From Nonomuraea glycinis (GTDB lineage Bacteria > Actinomycetota > Actinomycetes > Streptosporangiales > Streptosporangiaceae), in assembly GCF_014646515.1 (NCBI RefSeq), contig NZ_BMNK01000005.1, forward strand, positions 183,710-247,709: a stretch of 64,000 nt of DNA, given 5' to 3'. Shown one piece after another: positions 41,801 through 50,423 of this stretch. A program made the position numbers and the translations under genes. How positions within the stretch are numbered: the stretch's first letter is position 1; every line of letters starts with the position of its first letter. The notes under the pieces were generated by a model. It did no database searches. It was not told the origin of the DNA and saw only the letters and a list, made by a program, of their open reading frames with translations.

Positions 41801-42178
41801 AGCAGAGCCGGCGGCTTCCAACTCGGCTACGACAATGAGAAGGGGCGGTGGACCCTCGCCATGGCCGCCGCCGACACCGACAGCGCCGCGCTGGTGCGCA
41901 CGCGTTCCGACGCCGTTCCCACCCCGCTGGAGTGGACCCATGTGGCGGGGGTCTACGACCCGCTGGTGGGCGAGCTGCGCGTGTACGTCAACGGCCGCCT
42001 GTCGGAGAGCACCATCACCGGCCACGTGAGCGCGTGGAAGGCCCTCGGCCCGCTGCAACTGGGCCGGACCAAGACCGCGGGCGTCTTCACCGGCTACTGG
42101 CCGGGCACCGTCGACGACGTCCGCACCTATGACGGCGTGCTGAGCACCGAGCGCATCGCTCAGCTGGCCGCCCAGTAG
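38816..42178 (+). CDS. Secreted DNRLRE/LamG-domain protein
   Basis: 1120 residues with a Sec signal peptide (VARGLFVVTLVAALAAAPL). A DNRLRE domain lies at about residues 310-480 (FPVYLDPYFS, TTWNKQPTWV, WPNITIGLRASSE), followed by Ig/fibronectin-like strands (500-690) and two concanavalin/LamG domains of about 200 residues each (700-900 and 910-1118), each opening HWPLDD or HWTLDEE and containing YVNGRL. It is an extracellular carbohydrate or protein binder. The RHS protein starts 32 bp downstream; such pairs are common in actinobacteria, so the first protein may help export or display the second. It ends in tandem stops TAG TAA. Confidence 0.85.
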   Translation: MRVARGLFVVTLVAALAAAPLTQPDAVAQARQNYEPTEARQTDETAGLRQSDRAAEAAGDRGVGGEPEESALALARRTKQPVEVTALRSETRQVFAEPDGTLVLEQHPRPVRVRKQGRWQDVDTTLTTRPDGSVAPVATAVDLSFSGGGTSPLARMARGAKALELGWQGALPTPVLDGDTATYPEVLPGVDLQVKADVDGFSHLLVVKTREAAANKALTELDYPLSTSGLSMKSTEGGNLEAVDGAGGTIFTASPPLMWDSSGAPATRTLAAEKVAPPDARSEIMGVELTGKRLKLRPHRAMLTDPRTRFPVYLDPYFSASRGAWTAVWNIHPTSSFFNASDVARVGKVDSQKNRSFFQMNTGSTIHGKQIVNATLRTYETWSYSCTKRNVEAWATNTISKATTWNKQPTWVTKLDTVNAAKGWSASCMPGGVEFDVTAQVKDAAAKNWPNITIGLRASSETDNYGWKKFRNNPKLVIEYNSLPSAPVAADTWSDPGGDCVSGAGRPIVSKATPTLWAKLRDADNSVKGRFEWWDAAGVKVGERLTGVGSTGSAFNALVPAGAFADGSLIRWRVRAEDGLANSAWSPWCEATVDASAPGTEPGVTSPDYVEGGWSGGVGRAGSFTFTPNGVTDVAGYLYGLDTAPKNEVAAGSTDGSATIRLTPRHDGPNVLSVRAKDRAGHQGPIRSYLFNVNGATAPDAHWPLDDGDGTVATDRAGTRHAALQGTATWATGRTGLGLRLAGGGHAQTSGPAVSTLSNFTVAAWVRLNSATATATAVGQDGGRAAGFALQYSKADDRWALARSGTDTDGAPAVRALSAAAPRLGEWTHLTGVYDAAARELTLYVNGRLESSVPFTQPWEAAGPLSIGRGKASGAAAEFWPGDVDDVRAYGRAMFGDEVADLVNSAATLVGHWTLDEETGVSAADSSGRATAATVGGGATWTEGWLDGGLGLDGVDGHAQTSAPAVDTRAGFTVSAWTQLDYLPTRDAAIVSQVGSRAGGFQLGYDNEKGRWTLAMAAADTDSAALVRTRSDAVPTPLEWTHVAGVYDPLVGELRVYVNGRLSESTITGHVSAWKALGPLQLGRTKTAGVFTGYWPGTVDDVRTYDGVLSTERIAQLAAQ

Positions 42179-42210
42179 TAAATCCCCACCCCCCTCACTG
42201 GGAGATCCCC

Positions 42211-45200
42211 ATGGATGCACCAGAGTCAGATCCTCCGGAGTCCTACTGGAATCGTTTTCAGGGAGTTGTGCGCGAGTCGCCGTGGACCCGGCGACTGGCC
42301 ACGATGCTCTCCGTCATCCTCGTGGTGCCGCTGGTCTACGCGATGCCGGCCACCGCCGCGCCCCGCGAGGCCCCCGATGTGGAGCTGGAGAAACCGGTCC
42401 ACGGCGAGCCGGTGAAGGTGCTGCCCCAGCGGGCCGACCCGGTGGAGAAACAGGCCTGGAAGGCGCCACCGGGCGTCTCCTGGCCGAAACCGCAGACGGT
42501 CGAGCTGGGCGGCGACGCGGCGGCCAGGACCATGGACGCCGGCTTCCCCGTACGCCTGGCCGAAGGGAAGGGCGCGCGCACGGCCGCGCAGGCCGCCCCC
42601 GTCCAGGTCGAACTGCTCGACACCGAACCCACCGGCCTGCTCGGCCTGGCGATGCGGGTGTCGCCGGGCAAGGGCGTGGCGGTCGCCAAGGGCGGGAGCG
42701 GGAAGACCCGCCTGGAGATCGACTACTCCGGCTTCCGGCACGCCTTCGGCGGCGACTACGGCGCCCGCCTGCGAATGGTGCGCCTCCAGGAGTGCGCGCT
42801 GACGGCCGCCACGGCGTGCCCGCGGCCGGAGCCCGTCCCCTCCGACAACGACGCGACGGCGGGCACGCTCACCGCCGACGTCGAGACATCCGGCCTGTAC
42901 GCCCTGGCCGCCGCGCCGTCGGGCCCCTCGGGGGACCACGCGGCGACCTCGCTGGCCGCCTCCGCGGACTGGAGCGTCGGCGCCCAGTCCGGCGACTTCA
43001 CCTGGAGCTACGACATGCGGGTGCCGCCCGCGCTGGGCGGTGACGAGCCGGAGGTGTCACTCGGCTACTCCTCGCAGAGCGTGGACGGCCGGACCGCCTC
43101 GACGAACAACCAGCCGTCCTGGGCGGGCGAGGGCTTCGAACTGAGCCCCGGCGGCTACATCGAGCGCCGCTACAAGCCCTGCATCCTGGACGGCGCCAAG
43201 ACCGGGGACCTGTGCTGGGACCACGAGAACGCCACCCTGTCCCTCGACGGCTCGGCCGTCGAGCTGATCAAGGACGCCACGACCAAGCAGTGGCGGCCCA
43301 AGCGCGACGACGGCACCCGGGTGGAGGCGCTCAAGGGCGCCGTCAACGGCGACAACGACGGTGAATACTGGCGGGTCACCTCCAACGACGGCACCCAGTA
43401 CACCTTCGGCCTGAACCGGCTGCCCGGCTGGGCCTCCGGCAAGGCCGAGACCAAGTCCGCATGGACCGTCCCGGTCTTCGGCAACAACAGCGGCGAGCCC
43501 TGCTACAAGAGCGACAAGTCGGCCGCCTGGTGCCAGCAGGCCTACCGGTGGAACCTCGATCTGTCCGTCGACCCGCACGGCAACGCCATCACCTACTGGT
43601 ACACCACCGAGCAGAACCACTACGGCCGCACCAACAAGCCCGAGCTGGGTACGCCGTACGTGCGCGCCGGCAACCTCGCCCGCATCGACTACGGCTACCT
43701 GAGCGGCGAGCTGTTCACCAGGTCGCCCGCCGCGCGGGTGCTCTTCGACCTGGCCGAGCGCTGCCTGCCCTCCGGAGAGGTCACCTGCGCCGCCGACCAG
43801 CTCAAGAAGGACACGGCCAAGCACTGGCCCGATGTCCCGTTCGACCAGATCTGTGATGCGGGGGTGAAGTGCACCGACCGCCTGGCGCCGACGTTCTTCA
43901 CCCGCAAGCGGCTGGCCAAGGTCACCACCCAGATCGTGAACACCGACCCGGCCAAGTGCTCCGGCCAGCCGTACTGCCCGGTGGACTCCTGGACGCTGGC
44001 GCACCAGTTCCCGGCGACGGGCGACGGCCTGAGCCCCGCGCTCTGGCTCGCCTCCCTCCAGCAGAGCGGCCACGTGGGCGCCACCATCACCCTGCCCAAG
44101 GTCACCTTCATGGGCCTTCAACTGCCCAACCGGGTGGACGCCAAGGAAGGCCGCCCGCCGCTCGTCAAGTGGCGGGTCCAGGCGGTGCACAACGAGACCG
44201 GCGGCGAGCTCAGGGTCAACTACGCCCCGGCCGACTGCAAGCCGGGCGACCTGCCGGCCGCTGACCAGAACACCCGGCGGTGCTTCCCGCAGCGGTGGGC
44301 GCCACCGGACGAGGGCGAGGTCACCGACTGGTTCCACAAGTACGTGGTCAAGCAGACGGTGGAGATCGACCGGGTGGCCGCCTCCGCCCCGGTGGTCACC
44401 GACTACGAGTATCTGGACGGCGCGGCCTGGCGCTACGCCGAGAACGTGCTGGTCAAGCCCGCGCACCGCACCTGGTCCGACTGGCGCGGCTTCGGCCGGG
44501 TCCGCGTCCGCGAAGGCGACGGGCAGGACACCAAGCGCACGCTCACGGAGTTCCGCTTCTTCCGCGGCATGAACGGCGACCGCCTGGCCAACGGCTCGAA
44601 GCGCACCGCGAAGGTCCAGGACAGCGAGGGCAACGAGCTGACCGACCACGACCAGTTCGCCGGGTTCGAGCGTGAGGAGATCCTCTACAACGGCGACGGC
44701 GGCGCGATCGTGGCCGCCACGACCGAGGAGCCGTGGGCGCTCAAGACCGCCGAGTCCACCCAGGACGGCATCACCAAGATCGCCCACATCGTGCAGGCCA
44801 AGACCATGCGCACCCGTACCGCCATGGACGGCGGCGCCTGGCGGCGCACCGGAGAGGAGCGCGACCACGACGAGCACGGCTTCGTCACCCAGGTCCACGA
44901 CCAGGGCGACCTGACGGTCGACGACGACGACCAGTGCACCCGCTACACCTACGCCCGCGACGCGGCCGCCTGGATGCTGGACTACCCCAGCAGGATCCAG
45001 AAGGTCGCCGCGAGCTGCACCACCGGCGTGTCCACGCTCGCCACCGAGGAGCTCATCTCCGACGAGCGGGTGCAGTACGACGGCAAGGCGTACGGCCAGG
45101 CGCCCGTCAAGGGCGACGTCACCACGGTCCACGAACTGGTCTCCGGCGACGGGGCGACCGTCACCGACGCGATCCGGACCTACGACGCCTACGGGCGGGA

Positions 45201-48200
45201 GCTCACCGAGACCGACGCGGTGGGCACCCAGGTCACCACCGCCTACCTGCCGGCCACGGGCGCTCCGGCGACCGAGGTCAGGGAGACCAACGCCCTCGGC
45301 TACGTGGACCGCACGTTCCTGGAACCGGCCTGGGGCGAGCCCGTGGCCGAGATCGACGCCAACAACCGGCGCACCGACATGGAGCACGACGCGCTCGGCC
45401 GCCTCGTCAAGGTGTGGCAGAGCGACCGCAGCAAGGCGGCAGGCCAGTCGCCGAGCACGGAGTACTCCTACCTGACGCGCAACGACGGCCCCAACGTCGT
45501 CACCTCCCGGACACTGCGCGGCGACGGCGGCTACACCGTCAGCCACGAGCTGTACGACGGCCTGTCCCGGCCCCGCCAGACCCAGGAGCCTGCCCCCCGC
45601 AACGAGCAGGCGGAGGACCCGGCGCTGCGCGACGGACGCACCGTCACCGACACCTTCTACAACTCGCTCGGCCAGGTGGCCAAGAAGAACACCGGCTACT
45701 TCAGCGCCGGCGAGCCGTCCACCGCGCTGCTCGGCGTGGCCGACACCGACGTCCCCAACCAGATCGCCTCCGTCTACGACGGGACCGGTGAGGCGACCGC
45801 CCAGATCCTCATGGTCAAGGGCGCCGAGAAGTGGCGCGTCAGCGCCACGACCAAGGGCGACCGGGTGGACATCACGGCCCCGCCCGGCGGCACGGCGACC
45901 ACCCGCATCGGCGACGCCGAGGACCGGCTCATCGAGCTGCGGCAGTACAAGGGCGCCACGCCGACCGGCGACTACGAGGCCACGAAGTACACCTACGACC
46001 CCGCCGGCCGGATGAACAGCGTGACCGACCCCGCCGGCAACGTGTGGCGCTACACCTACGACATGCGCGGCCGGGAGACCAGGACCGAGGACCCGGACAA
46101 GGGCGTCACCACCTTCACCTACAACGACGCCGACGAACTCGCCACCACCACCGACGCGCGCGGCAAGACCCTGGCCTACGTCTACGACCGCCTGGGCCGC
46201 AAGGTGGCCACGCACGAGGGGTCCGCCGACGGCCCCAAGCTCGCCGAGTGGCAGTACGACAAGCTGGCCAAGGGACACCTGAACGCCAGCATCCGCTACG
46301 TGGACGGCCAGGCGTACAAGGCGGAGATCAACGCGATCGACGCCGACGACCGCACCCTGCGCCAGACCGTCACCATCCCCGCCCGCGAGGGCAAGCTGGC
46401 CGGGTCCTACCTCCTCAACACCCGCTACACCCTCGACGACCAGGTCCAGTCCGTGAGCTTCCCGGCCGCGGGCGGGCTGGCGGAGGAGTCGGTCGTCTAC
46501 TCCTACGACGAGCTCGGCCAGCCGACCACGGTGACCGGCCTGTCGTCGTACGTCACCGCGGCCCGCTACTCGAAGATGGGGGAGACCCTCCAGTACGAGC
46601 TGAGCACGGGCGGCGCCAAGTCCTGGCTCACCTACACCCACGACGAGACCACCCGCCGGCTGACCCGCAGCAGGCTGGACCGGGACGGCGCGGCCACGCC
46701 CGACCTGGATCTCAACTACACCTACGACCCGGCCGGCAACATCACCAAGATCGCCGACCTGGGCGGCGGCCAGGCGCAGGACACCCAGTGCTTCACCTAT
46801 GACCATCTGCGCCGGCTGACCTCGGCGTGGACGGCCACCGACGACTGCGCGAGCGGCGCCCCGCGGTCGGACAAGATCGGCGGCGTGGCTCCGTACGCGA
46901 CGAGCTACACCTACGACCTCACCGGCAACCGGACGAAGGAGACCCAGCACGCGTGGGGCGGGCGGGCGGAGTCCGTACGCGCCTCCACCTACCCCAAGGC
47001 CGGCGCCAAGCAGCCGCACGCCGCCCTGACCGCCGGGACGGACGTGTTCGCCTACGACGAGACGGGCAACACCACCCGGCGCAAGGTCGGCACCACCGAC
47101 CAGACGCTGGTCTGGGACGTGGAGGGCAACCTCGAGTCGGTGACCGAGGCGGGCAAGACGACGTCGTTCGTGTACGACGCCGACGGCGACCGGCTGATCC
47201 GCAAGACGCCGACGGACTCGACGCTCTACATCGACGACATGGAGCTGCGGCTCGACCACGCCAAGAACGTGGTCGAGTGCACCCGCTACTACACCATCGG
47301 CGGCGAGCCGGTGGCGGTGCGCACCCCCGACAACGAGGTGTACTTCCTGGCCGCCGACCACCAGGGCACCGCGCAGGCCGCGGTCAAGGCCAGCACCGGC
47401 GAGGTGGCCGTACGCAGGTCGACGCCGTTCGGCCAGGACCGGGGCACGCCACCGCAGTGGTGGCCCGGCCAGCGCGGCTTCGTCGGCGGCACGCAGGACA
47501 TCTCCACCGGCCTCGTGCATCTCGGCGCCCGCGAGTACGACGCCAGGAACGGGCGGTTCCTGTCCGTCGACCCGATCATCGACGAGGCCGATCCGCAGCA
47601 GCTCAACGGCTACGCCTACGCCAACAACAGCCCGGTGACCATGAGCGACCCCGACGGGCAGCTCTTCTGGTTCGTGGCCATCGCCGTGGTCAGGGTCGCG
47701 GCGCAGGTCGCGGCCAGGCGGGCCCTCGCGGCGGCGGCCAGGCGGGCGGCCATCGCGGCGGCCAGGAGGAGGGCCGCCATCGCCGCGGCCAAGAGGAAGG
47801 CGGCCCAGGAGCTGGCCAAGCGCCGGGCCATCGCCAAGGCCAAGAAGAAGGCCGCCGAGCTGGCCAAGAAGAAGAAGGCCGAGCTGGCCAAGCGGAAGAA
47901 GGCGGAGGAGGCCAAGAAGAAGGCGGAGGAGAAGCTCAAGAAGGCCCGCGAGCAGGCGCGTCAGCGCCGGGCCGCCAAGCGCGCCCGTCAGGCCAAGGCG
48001 GCCGCGAGGCGGTCCAAGGCGGCCGCGAAGCGGGCACAGAGCAGGCGCGCGGCCGGCAAACCGCCCAAGGCGTCCCAGCGGTCACGGCCCGCGCACCGCC
48101 CGACCAGCCACAAGGCGGCCCAACGGCAGTCGCCGCCCAAGGTCGGCCGGGCACCCGTGCGGCGCGGACAGGTGTACAACAACAGCGGCCAGGCGCAGCC

Positions 48201-48429
48201 GACCAGATCGGTCACCGTCTACCGCAACGGGAAGATGTACCCGGACGGGCACCCGCCGGGCTCCATCCCTCGCGGCAACGGCTCCGGCCAGGGCCAAGGG
48301 CAGAACTACAAGTTCGAGGAGATCGAGCTCGAAGGGAGGAAGACGGGCACGATAGCCACCACCGGGGCCAACGTCGTCCGCTGGTTCGACAAGAGCGGGC
48401 TCGACGACGCTTTCGGCTTCTTCTTCTGA
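42211..48429 (+). CDS. Giant RHS/YD-repeat protein with polymorphic-toxin architecture
   Basis: 2072 residues (GGGAG before ATG 42211). An N-terminal signal/anchor helix (MLSVILVVPLVYAMPATAA) is followed by a SpvB-like beta-rich part, then YD repeats from about residue 1240 (YTYDPAGRMNSVTDPAGN and many alike). The RHS core YDARNGRFLSVDPI lies near 1775 and ends DPDGQ. After it come a hydrophobic stretch (about 1818), a very basic Lys/Ala-rich region (about 1830-1950) and an unrecognised C-terminal domain (about 1984-2072) ending GFFF. RHS shells encapsulate and release C-terminal toxins; here the tail is the likely effector. No immunity-like gene follows. Confidence 0.88.
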   Translation: MDAPESDPPESYWNRFQGVVRESPWTRRLATMLSVILVVPLVYAMPATAAPREAPDVELEKPVHGEPVKVLPQRADPVEKQAWKAPPGVSWPKPQTVELGGDAAARTMDAGFPVRLAEGKGARTAAQAAPVQVELLDTEPTGLLGLAMRVSPGKGVAVAKGGSGKTRLEIDYSGFRHAFGGDYGARLRMVRLQECALTAATACPRPEPVPSDNDATAGTLTADVETSGLYALAAAPSGPSGDHAATSLAASADWSVGAQSGDFTWSYDMRVPPALGGDEPEVSLGYSSQSVDGRTASTNNQPSWAGEGFELSPGGYIERRYKPCILDGAKTGDLCWDHENATLSLDGSAVELIKDATTKQWRPKRDDGTRVEALKGAVNGDNDGEYWRVTSNDGTQYTFGLNRLPGWASGKAETKSAWTVPVFGNNSGEPCYKSDKSAAWCQQAYRWNLDLSVDPHGNAITYWYTTEQNHYGRTNKPELGTPYVRAGNLARIDYGYLSGELFTRSPAARVLFDLAERCLPSGEVTCAADQLKKDTAKHWPDVPFDQICDAGVKCTDRLAPTFFTRKRLAKVTTQIVNTDPAKCSGQPYCPVDSWTLAHQFPATGDGLSPALWLASLQQSGHVGATITLPKVTFMGLQLPNRVDAKEGRPPLVKWRVQAVHNETGGELRVNYAPADCKPGDLPAADQNTRRCFPQRWAPPDEGEVTDWFHKYVVKQTVEIDRVAASAPVVTDYEYLDGAAWRYAENVLVKPAHRTWSDWRGFGRVRVREGDGQDTKRTLTEFRFFRGMNGDRLANGSKRTAKVQDSEGNELTDHDQFAGFEREEILYNGDGGAIVAATTEEPWALKTAESTQDGITKIAHIVQAKTMRTRTAMDGGAWRRTGEERDHDEHGFVTQVHDQGDLTVDDDDQCTRYTYARDAAAWMLDYPSRIQKVAASCTTGVSTLATEELISDERVQYDGKAYGQAPVKGDVTTVHELVSGDGATVTDAIRTYDAYGRELTETDAVGTQVTTAYLPATGAPATEVRETNALGYVDRTFLEPAWGEPVAEIDANNRRTDMEHDALGRLVKVWQSDRSKAAGQSPSTEYSYLTRNDGPNVVTSRTLRGDGGYTVSHELYDGLSRPRQTQEPAPRNEQAEDPALRDGRTVTDTFYNSLGQVAKKNTGYFSAGEPSTALLGVADTDVPNQIASVYDGTGEATAQILMVKGAEKWRVSATTKGDRVDITAPPGGTATTRIGDAEDRLIELRQYKGATPTGDYEATKYTYDPAGRMNSVTDPAGNVWRYTYDMRGRETRTEDPDKGVTTFTYNDADELATTTDARGKTLAYVYDRLGRKVATHEGSADGPKLAEWQYDKLAKGHLNASIRYVDGQAYKAEINAIDADDRTLRQTVTIPAREGKLAGSYLLNTRYTLDDQVQSVSFPAAGGLAEESVVYSYDELGQPTTVTGLSSYVTAARYSKMGETLQYELSTGGAKSWLTYTHDETTRRLTRSRLDRDGAATPDLDLNYTYDPAGNITKIADLGGGQAQDTQCFTYDHLRRLTSAWTATDDCASGAPRSDKIGGVAPYATSYTYDLTGNRTKETQHAWGGRAESVRASTYPKAGAKQPHAALTAGTDVFAYDETGNTTRRKVGTTDQTLVWDVEGNLESVTEAGKTTSFVYDADGDRLIRKTPTDSTLYIDDMELRLDHAKNVVECTRYYTIGGEPVAVRTPDNEVYFLAADHQGTAQAAVKASTGEVAVRRSTPFGQDRGTPPQWWPGQRGFVGGTQDISTGLVHLGAREYDARNGRFLSVDPIIDEADPQQLNGYAYANNSPVTMSDPDGQLFWFVAIAVVRVAAQVAARRALAAAARRAAIAAARRRAAIAAAKRKAAQELAKRRAIAKAKKKAAELAKKKKAELAKRKKAEEAKKKAEEKLKKAREQARQRRAAKRARQAKAAARRSKAAAKRAQSRRAAGKPPKASQRSRPAHRPTSHKAAQRQSPPKVGRAPVRRGQVYNNSGQAQPTRSVTVYRNGKMYPDGHPPGSIPRGNGSGQGQGQNYKFEEIELEGRKTGTIATTGANVVRWFDKSGLDDAFGFFF

Positions 48430-48439
48430 CCCACCGCCC

Positions 48440-48483
48440 GAACCGGCGCGGTGCCACTGGGCACCGCGCCGGTTCGATCTTTT
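48440..48483 (+). terminator. Strong intrinsic terminator of the RHS operon
   Basis: GAACCGGCGCGGTGCC, loop ACTG, and the exact reverse complement, 16 bp in all, followed by GATCTTTT. It starts 10 nt after the RHS stop. Confidence 0.92.
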
Positions 48484-48543
48484 GACTCAGGTCCTTGCCT
48501 GATCCGTCAAGTCGGCTTTCAATGATCTCCATACCGGTGCCGT

Positions 48544-48589
48544 TCACTGAGTTTCAAGGATTCTCAGTGATTCGCCCGGTGTGGGCGAA
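48544..48589 (-). ncRNA. Candidate omega-RNA / right-end hairpins overlapping the tnpB 3' end
   Basis: Two hairpins sit within the last codons of tnpB: TCACTGAG / CTCAGTGA (48544-48551 and 48563-48570) and TTCGCCC / GGGCGAA (48571-48577 and 48583-48589). Known TnpB guide RNAs derive from the 3' end of tnpB and the element's right end, so this is where the scaffold should lie. Exact limits are not determinable here. Confidence 0.45.
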
Positions 48590-49929
48590 GGTCCTCGTCT
48601 GACCCGGGCAGCAGGTGCCCGGTGCGAGGTTGACGTTTCACGGCCACCTGCCCCGCCAGGCGGGGTCTTATGGTCGGCTCCACGTCCGTTTATGGTCTCC
48701 GGGCCACTCCCGGCGACGGTGCGCTTCACTAGGGAAGCGAGGTTGCGTGCGGCGTTCTCGTCGCGATCCATCGACAGGCCGCACCCTTCACAGACGTAGG
48801 TGCGGATCCTTAGCGGCAGTTTGGTTTTCACTGCCTGGCAGGATGAGCAGGTCTTGGAGGAGGGGAACCAACGGCTCGCCACCAGCAGTCGGCCGCCGTT
48901 CCAGGTGGTCTTGTAGGTGAGCTGGCGGCGGATCTCGCCGAACCCGACATCGGAGATGGCGCGGGCCAGTCGCCGGTTGCGGATCATCCCGGCCACGTTG
49001 AGGTCTTCGACCACGATGGTGCCGTAGGTGCGGGCCAGGCTGGTGGTGAGCTGGTGGATGCCGTCACGGCGCAACGCCGCCACCCGATACTCCGCCCGGT
49101 TGCGGGCCGCGTTCGCCTGCAGCCACCGGTTCGAAGGCCGTTGCCGGGTGCGCCGGTCGGGGCCGTGTTTGCGGGAGACCGCCCGCGACAGGCGCCGCAG
49201 CTTACGCAAGGCCGTCGTCAGATGACGGGGGTTGGCGATCGGCGGTCGTCCGTCGGAGAAGACCGCGAGCGTCTTGATGCCGAGGTCCACGCCGATCACC
49301 GCGTCCGGCCGGGCAGGCTTGCCTGGGGGGCGTTCGGTGTGCACGGTGAAGCTGACGTGCCAGCGGCCCTCCTGCCAGCGGACCGTCGCCGACGCGATCC
49401 GCGCCCCGCCGTCCGCTAGGAGGCGGGCGAGTTTGCCGACCGGCTCGTGGGTCTTGATCCGGCCCAGCACCGGCAGCACCACATGAGTGTCGCCGTCCAG
49501 CCGGATCGTGCCGGTGGTGAACCGCACCGACCGCTGACCTCGGCGCTTGGACTTGAACTGGGGAAAACCCACCTTCGGGCCCTTACGCGTGCCCTGCCGG
49601 GACTCGCGCCAGTTGGACAGCGCGCCGGCAAGGCGGGCCAGCCCGCAGGCGTATGCCTCCTTGGAGTTGCCCGCCCACCACGGCGCCACCTCGTCTTTGA
49701 CCTGATTCCAGCGTTTGCGCAAGCCGTACATCGACCACGACAGGGCCGGGGTGAGCTGATCGTCGGGGATGCCGTAGGAGCGTTCGGCCTCCCGCTGCGC
49801 CAGATTCGCCTTCACCTGCGCCAGGCCCCAGTTGAACGCCACCCGCACCGCGCCACAATGCGAAGCCAGCGCGGCGGCCTGACGTGCGGTGGGGTCCAGC
49901 GCGAAACGATAGGCCTGAACGACACGCAC
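48544..49929 (-). CDS. tnpB: RNA-guided endonuclease TnpB
   Basis: 461 residues from GTG 49929, chosen because AGGGAGGAG lies just upstream; an ATG at 49983 gives an unsupported extension. The RuvC residues are present: Asp in GVDLGIKTLA, Glu in VVEDLNVAGM and Asp in MDRDENAARNLA, with a zinc ribbon CSSC...CEGC between the last two. The N-terminal AYRFALDPTARQAAAL is typical. The C-terminal 60 residues are Gly/Pro/Arg-rich and overlap the RNA scaffold. It should be an active nuclease guided by the transposon-end RNA. Confidence 0.9.
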   Translation of the reverse strand: MRVVQAYRFALDPTARQAAALASHCGAVRVAFNWGLAQVKANLAQREAERSYGIPDDQLTPALSWSMYGLRKRWNQVKDEVAPWWAGNSKEAYACGLARLAGALSNWRESRQGTRKGPKVGFPQFKSKRRGQRSVRFTTGTIRLDGDTHVVLPVLGRIKTHEPVGKLARLLADGGARIASATVRWQEGRWHVSFTVHTERPPGKPARPDAVIGVDLGIKTLAVFSDGRPPIANPRHLTTALRKLRRLSRAVSRKHGPDRRTRQRPSNRWLQANAARNRAEYRVAALRRDGIHQLTTSLARTYGTIVVEDLNVAGMIRNRRLARAISDVGFGEIRRQLTYKTTWNGGRLLVASRWFPSSKTCSSCQAVKTKLPLRIRTYVCEGCGLSMDRDENAARNLASLVKRTVAGSGPETINGRGADHKTPPGGAGGRETSTSHRAPAARVRRGPSPTPGESLRILETQ

Positions 49930-49983
49930 CACGCTCTCCTCCCTCACGCATTCGAGAGCTTGTGCGAATGACTCTATCAGCAT

Positions 49984-50423
49984 GACCGTACGGTGGGTAA
50001 GATTTTGTATGCAGTGCGTGAGAATGGAGGGGGTCGGGATGAGTCACAGCCCACGGACGCAAAGACCAATCACTGCCCAGCCCGGTAGACCGACACAGCG
50101 CTGTGCACCGCCTGAGTGTGGTCAGCCATGGCTTGCGCGCAGTACGGCGGCTACTTCATGTAGCCTCGCTCCGCGCCTATGAGCACGTTGCTCAGCACCA
50201 CGGCGTGAGGTTCCCCCCGTCTTCGGGTGGGACTTCGAGGTCGGCGGCGACCTGGGAACCCGCAGACCCAGGCGTGGGAGGGCGTGGGCTTCCAGCCGCC
50301 GTTCGACGAAGGGCACCAGGAGGCGATGGAGTACGCCTCCGGCCGGATCTCGCTGATCGGCGTCGCCGCCGACTACCGGAATCGCTGCCGGCTATCGGGA
50401 CCGCTGATCGGCGTCGCGGCCGG
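49984..50423. other. 440-bp region without a convincing gene
   Basis: It includes the probable left part of the tnpB element and a 16-bp direct repeat CGCTGATCGGCGTCGC (50351-50366 and 50402-50417). One frame reads GVGFQPPFDEGHQEAMEYASG, which looks protein-like but has no start or continuation; it may be debris of a lost gene. Confidence 0.5.

Larger units (their letters stand above)
48544..50245 (-). mobile_element. Solitary tnpB element of the IS200/IS605 superfamily (ends approximate)
   Basis: The tnpB gene has no partner tnpA. The left limit is placed at the 3' hairpins; the right limit is a guess at an imperfect inverted repeat TTCCCCCCGTCTTCGGGTGGGA (broken into TTCCCCCCG and CGGGTGGGA, 50212-50232). 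Autonomous movement needs a tnpA elsewhere. Confidence 0.45.

Noticed and set aside
43057..47520. 1487-codon open frame on the minus strand opposite the RHS gene
   Set aside because: It is a shadow of the high third-position GC of the RHS gene; the translation is Val/Gly/Arg-rich without domains, while the plus strand has clear YD repeats.
50281..50360. Protein-like reading GVGFQPPFDEGHQEAMEYASG as a gene
   Set aside because: No start codon with a ribosome site and no continuation on either side; at most a remnant.
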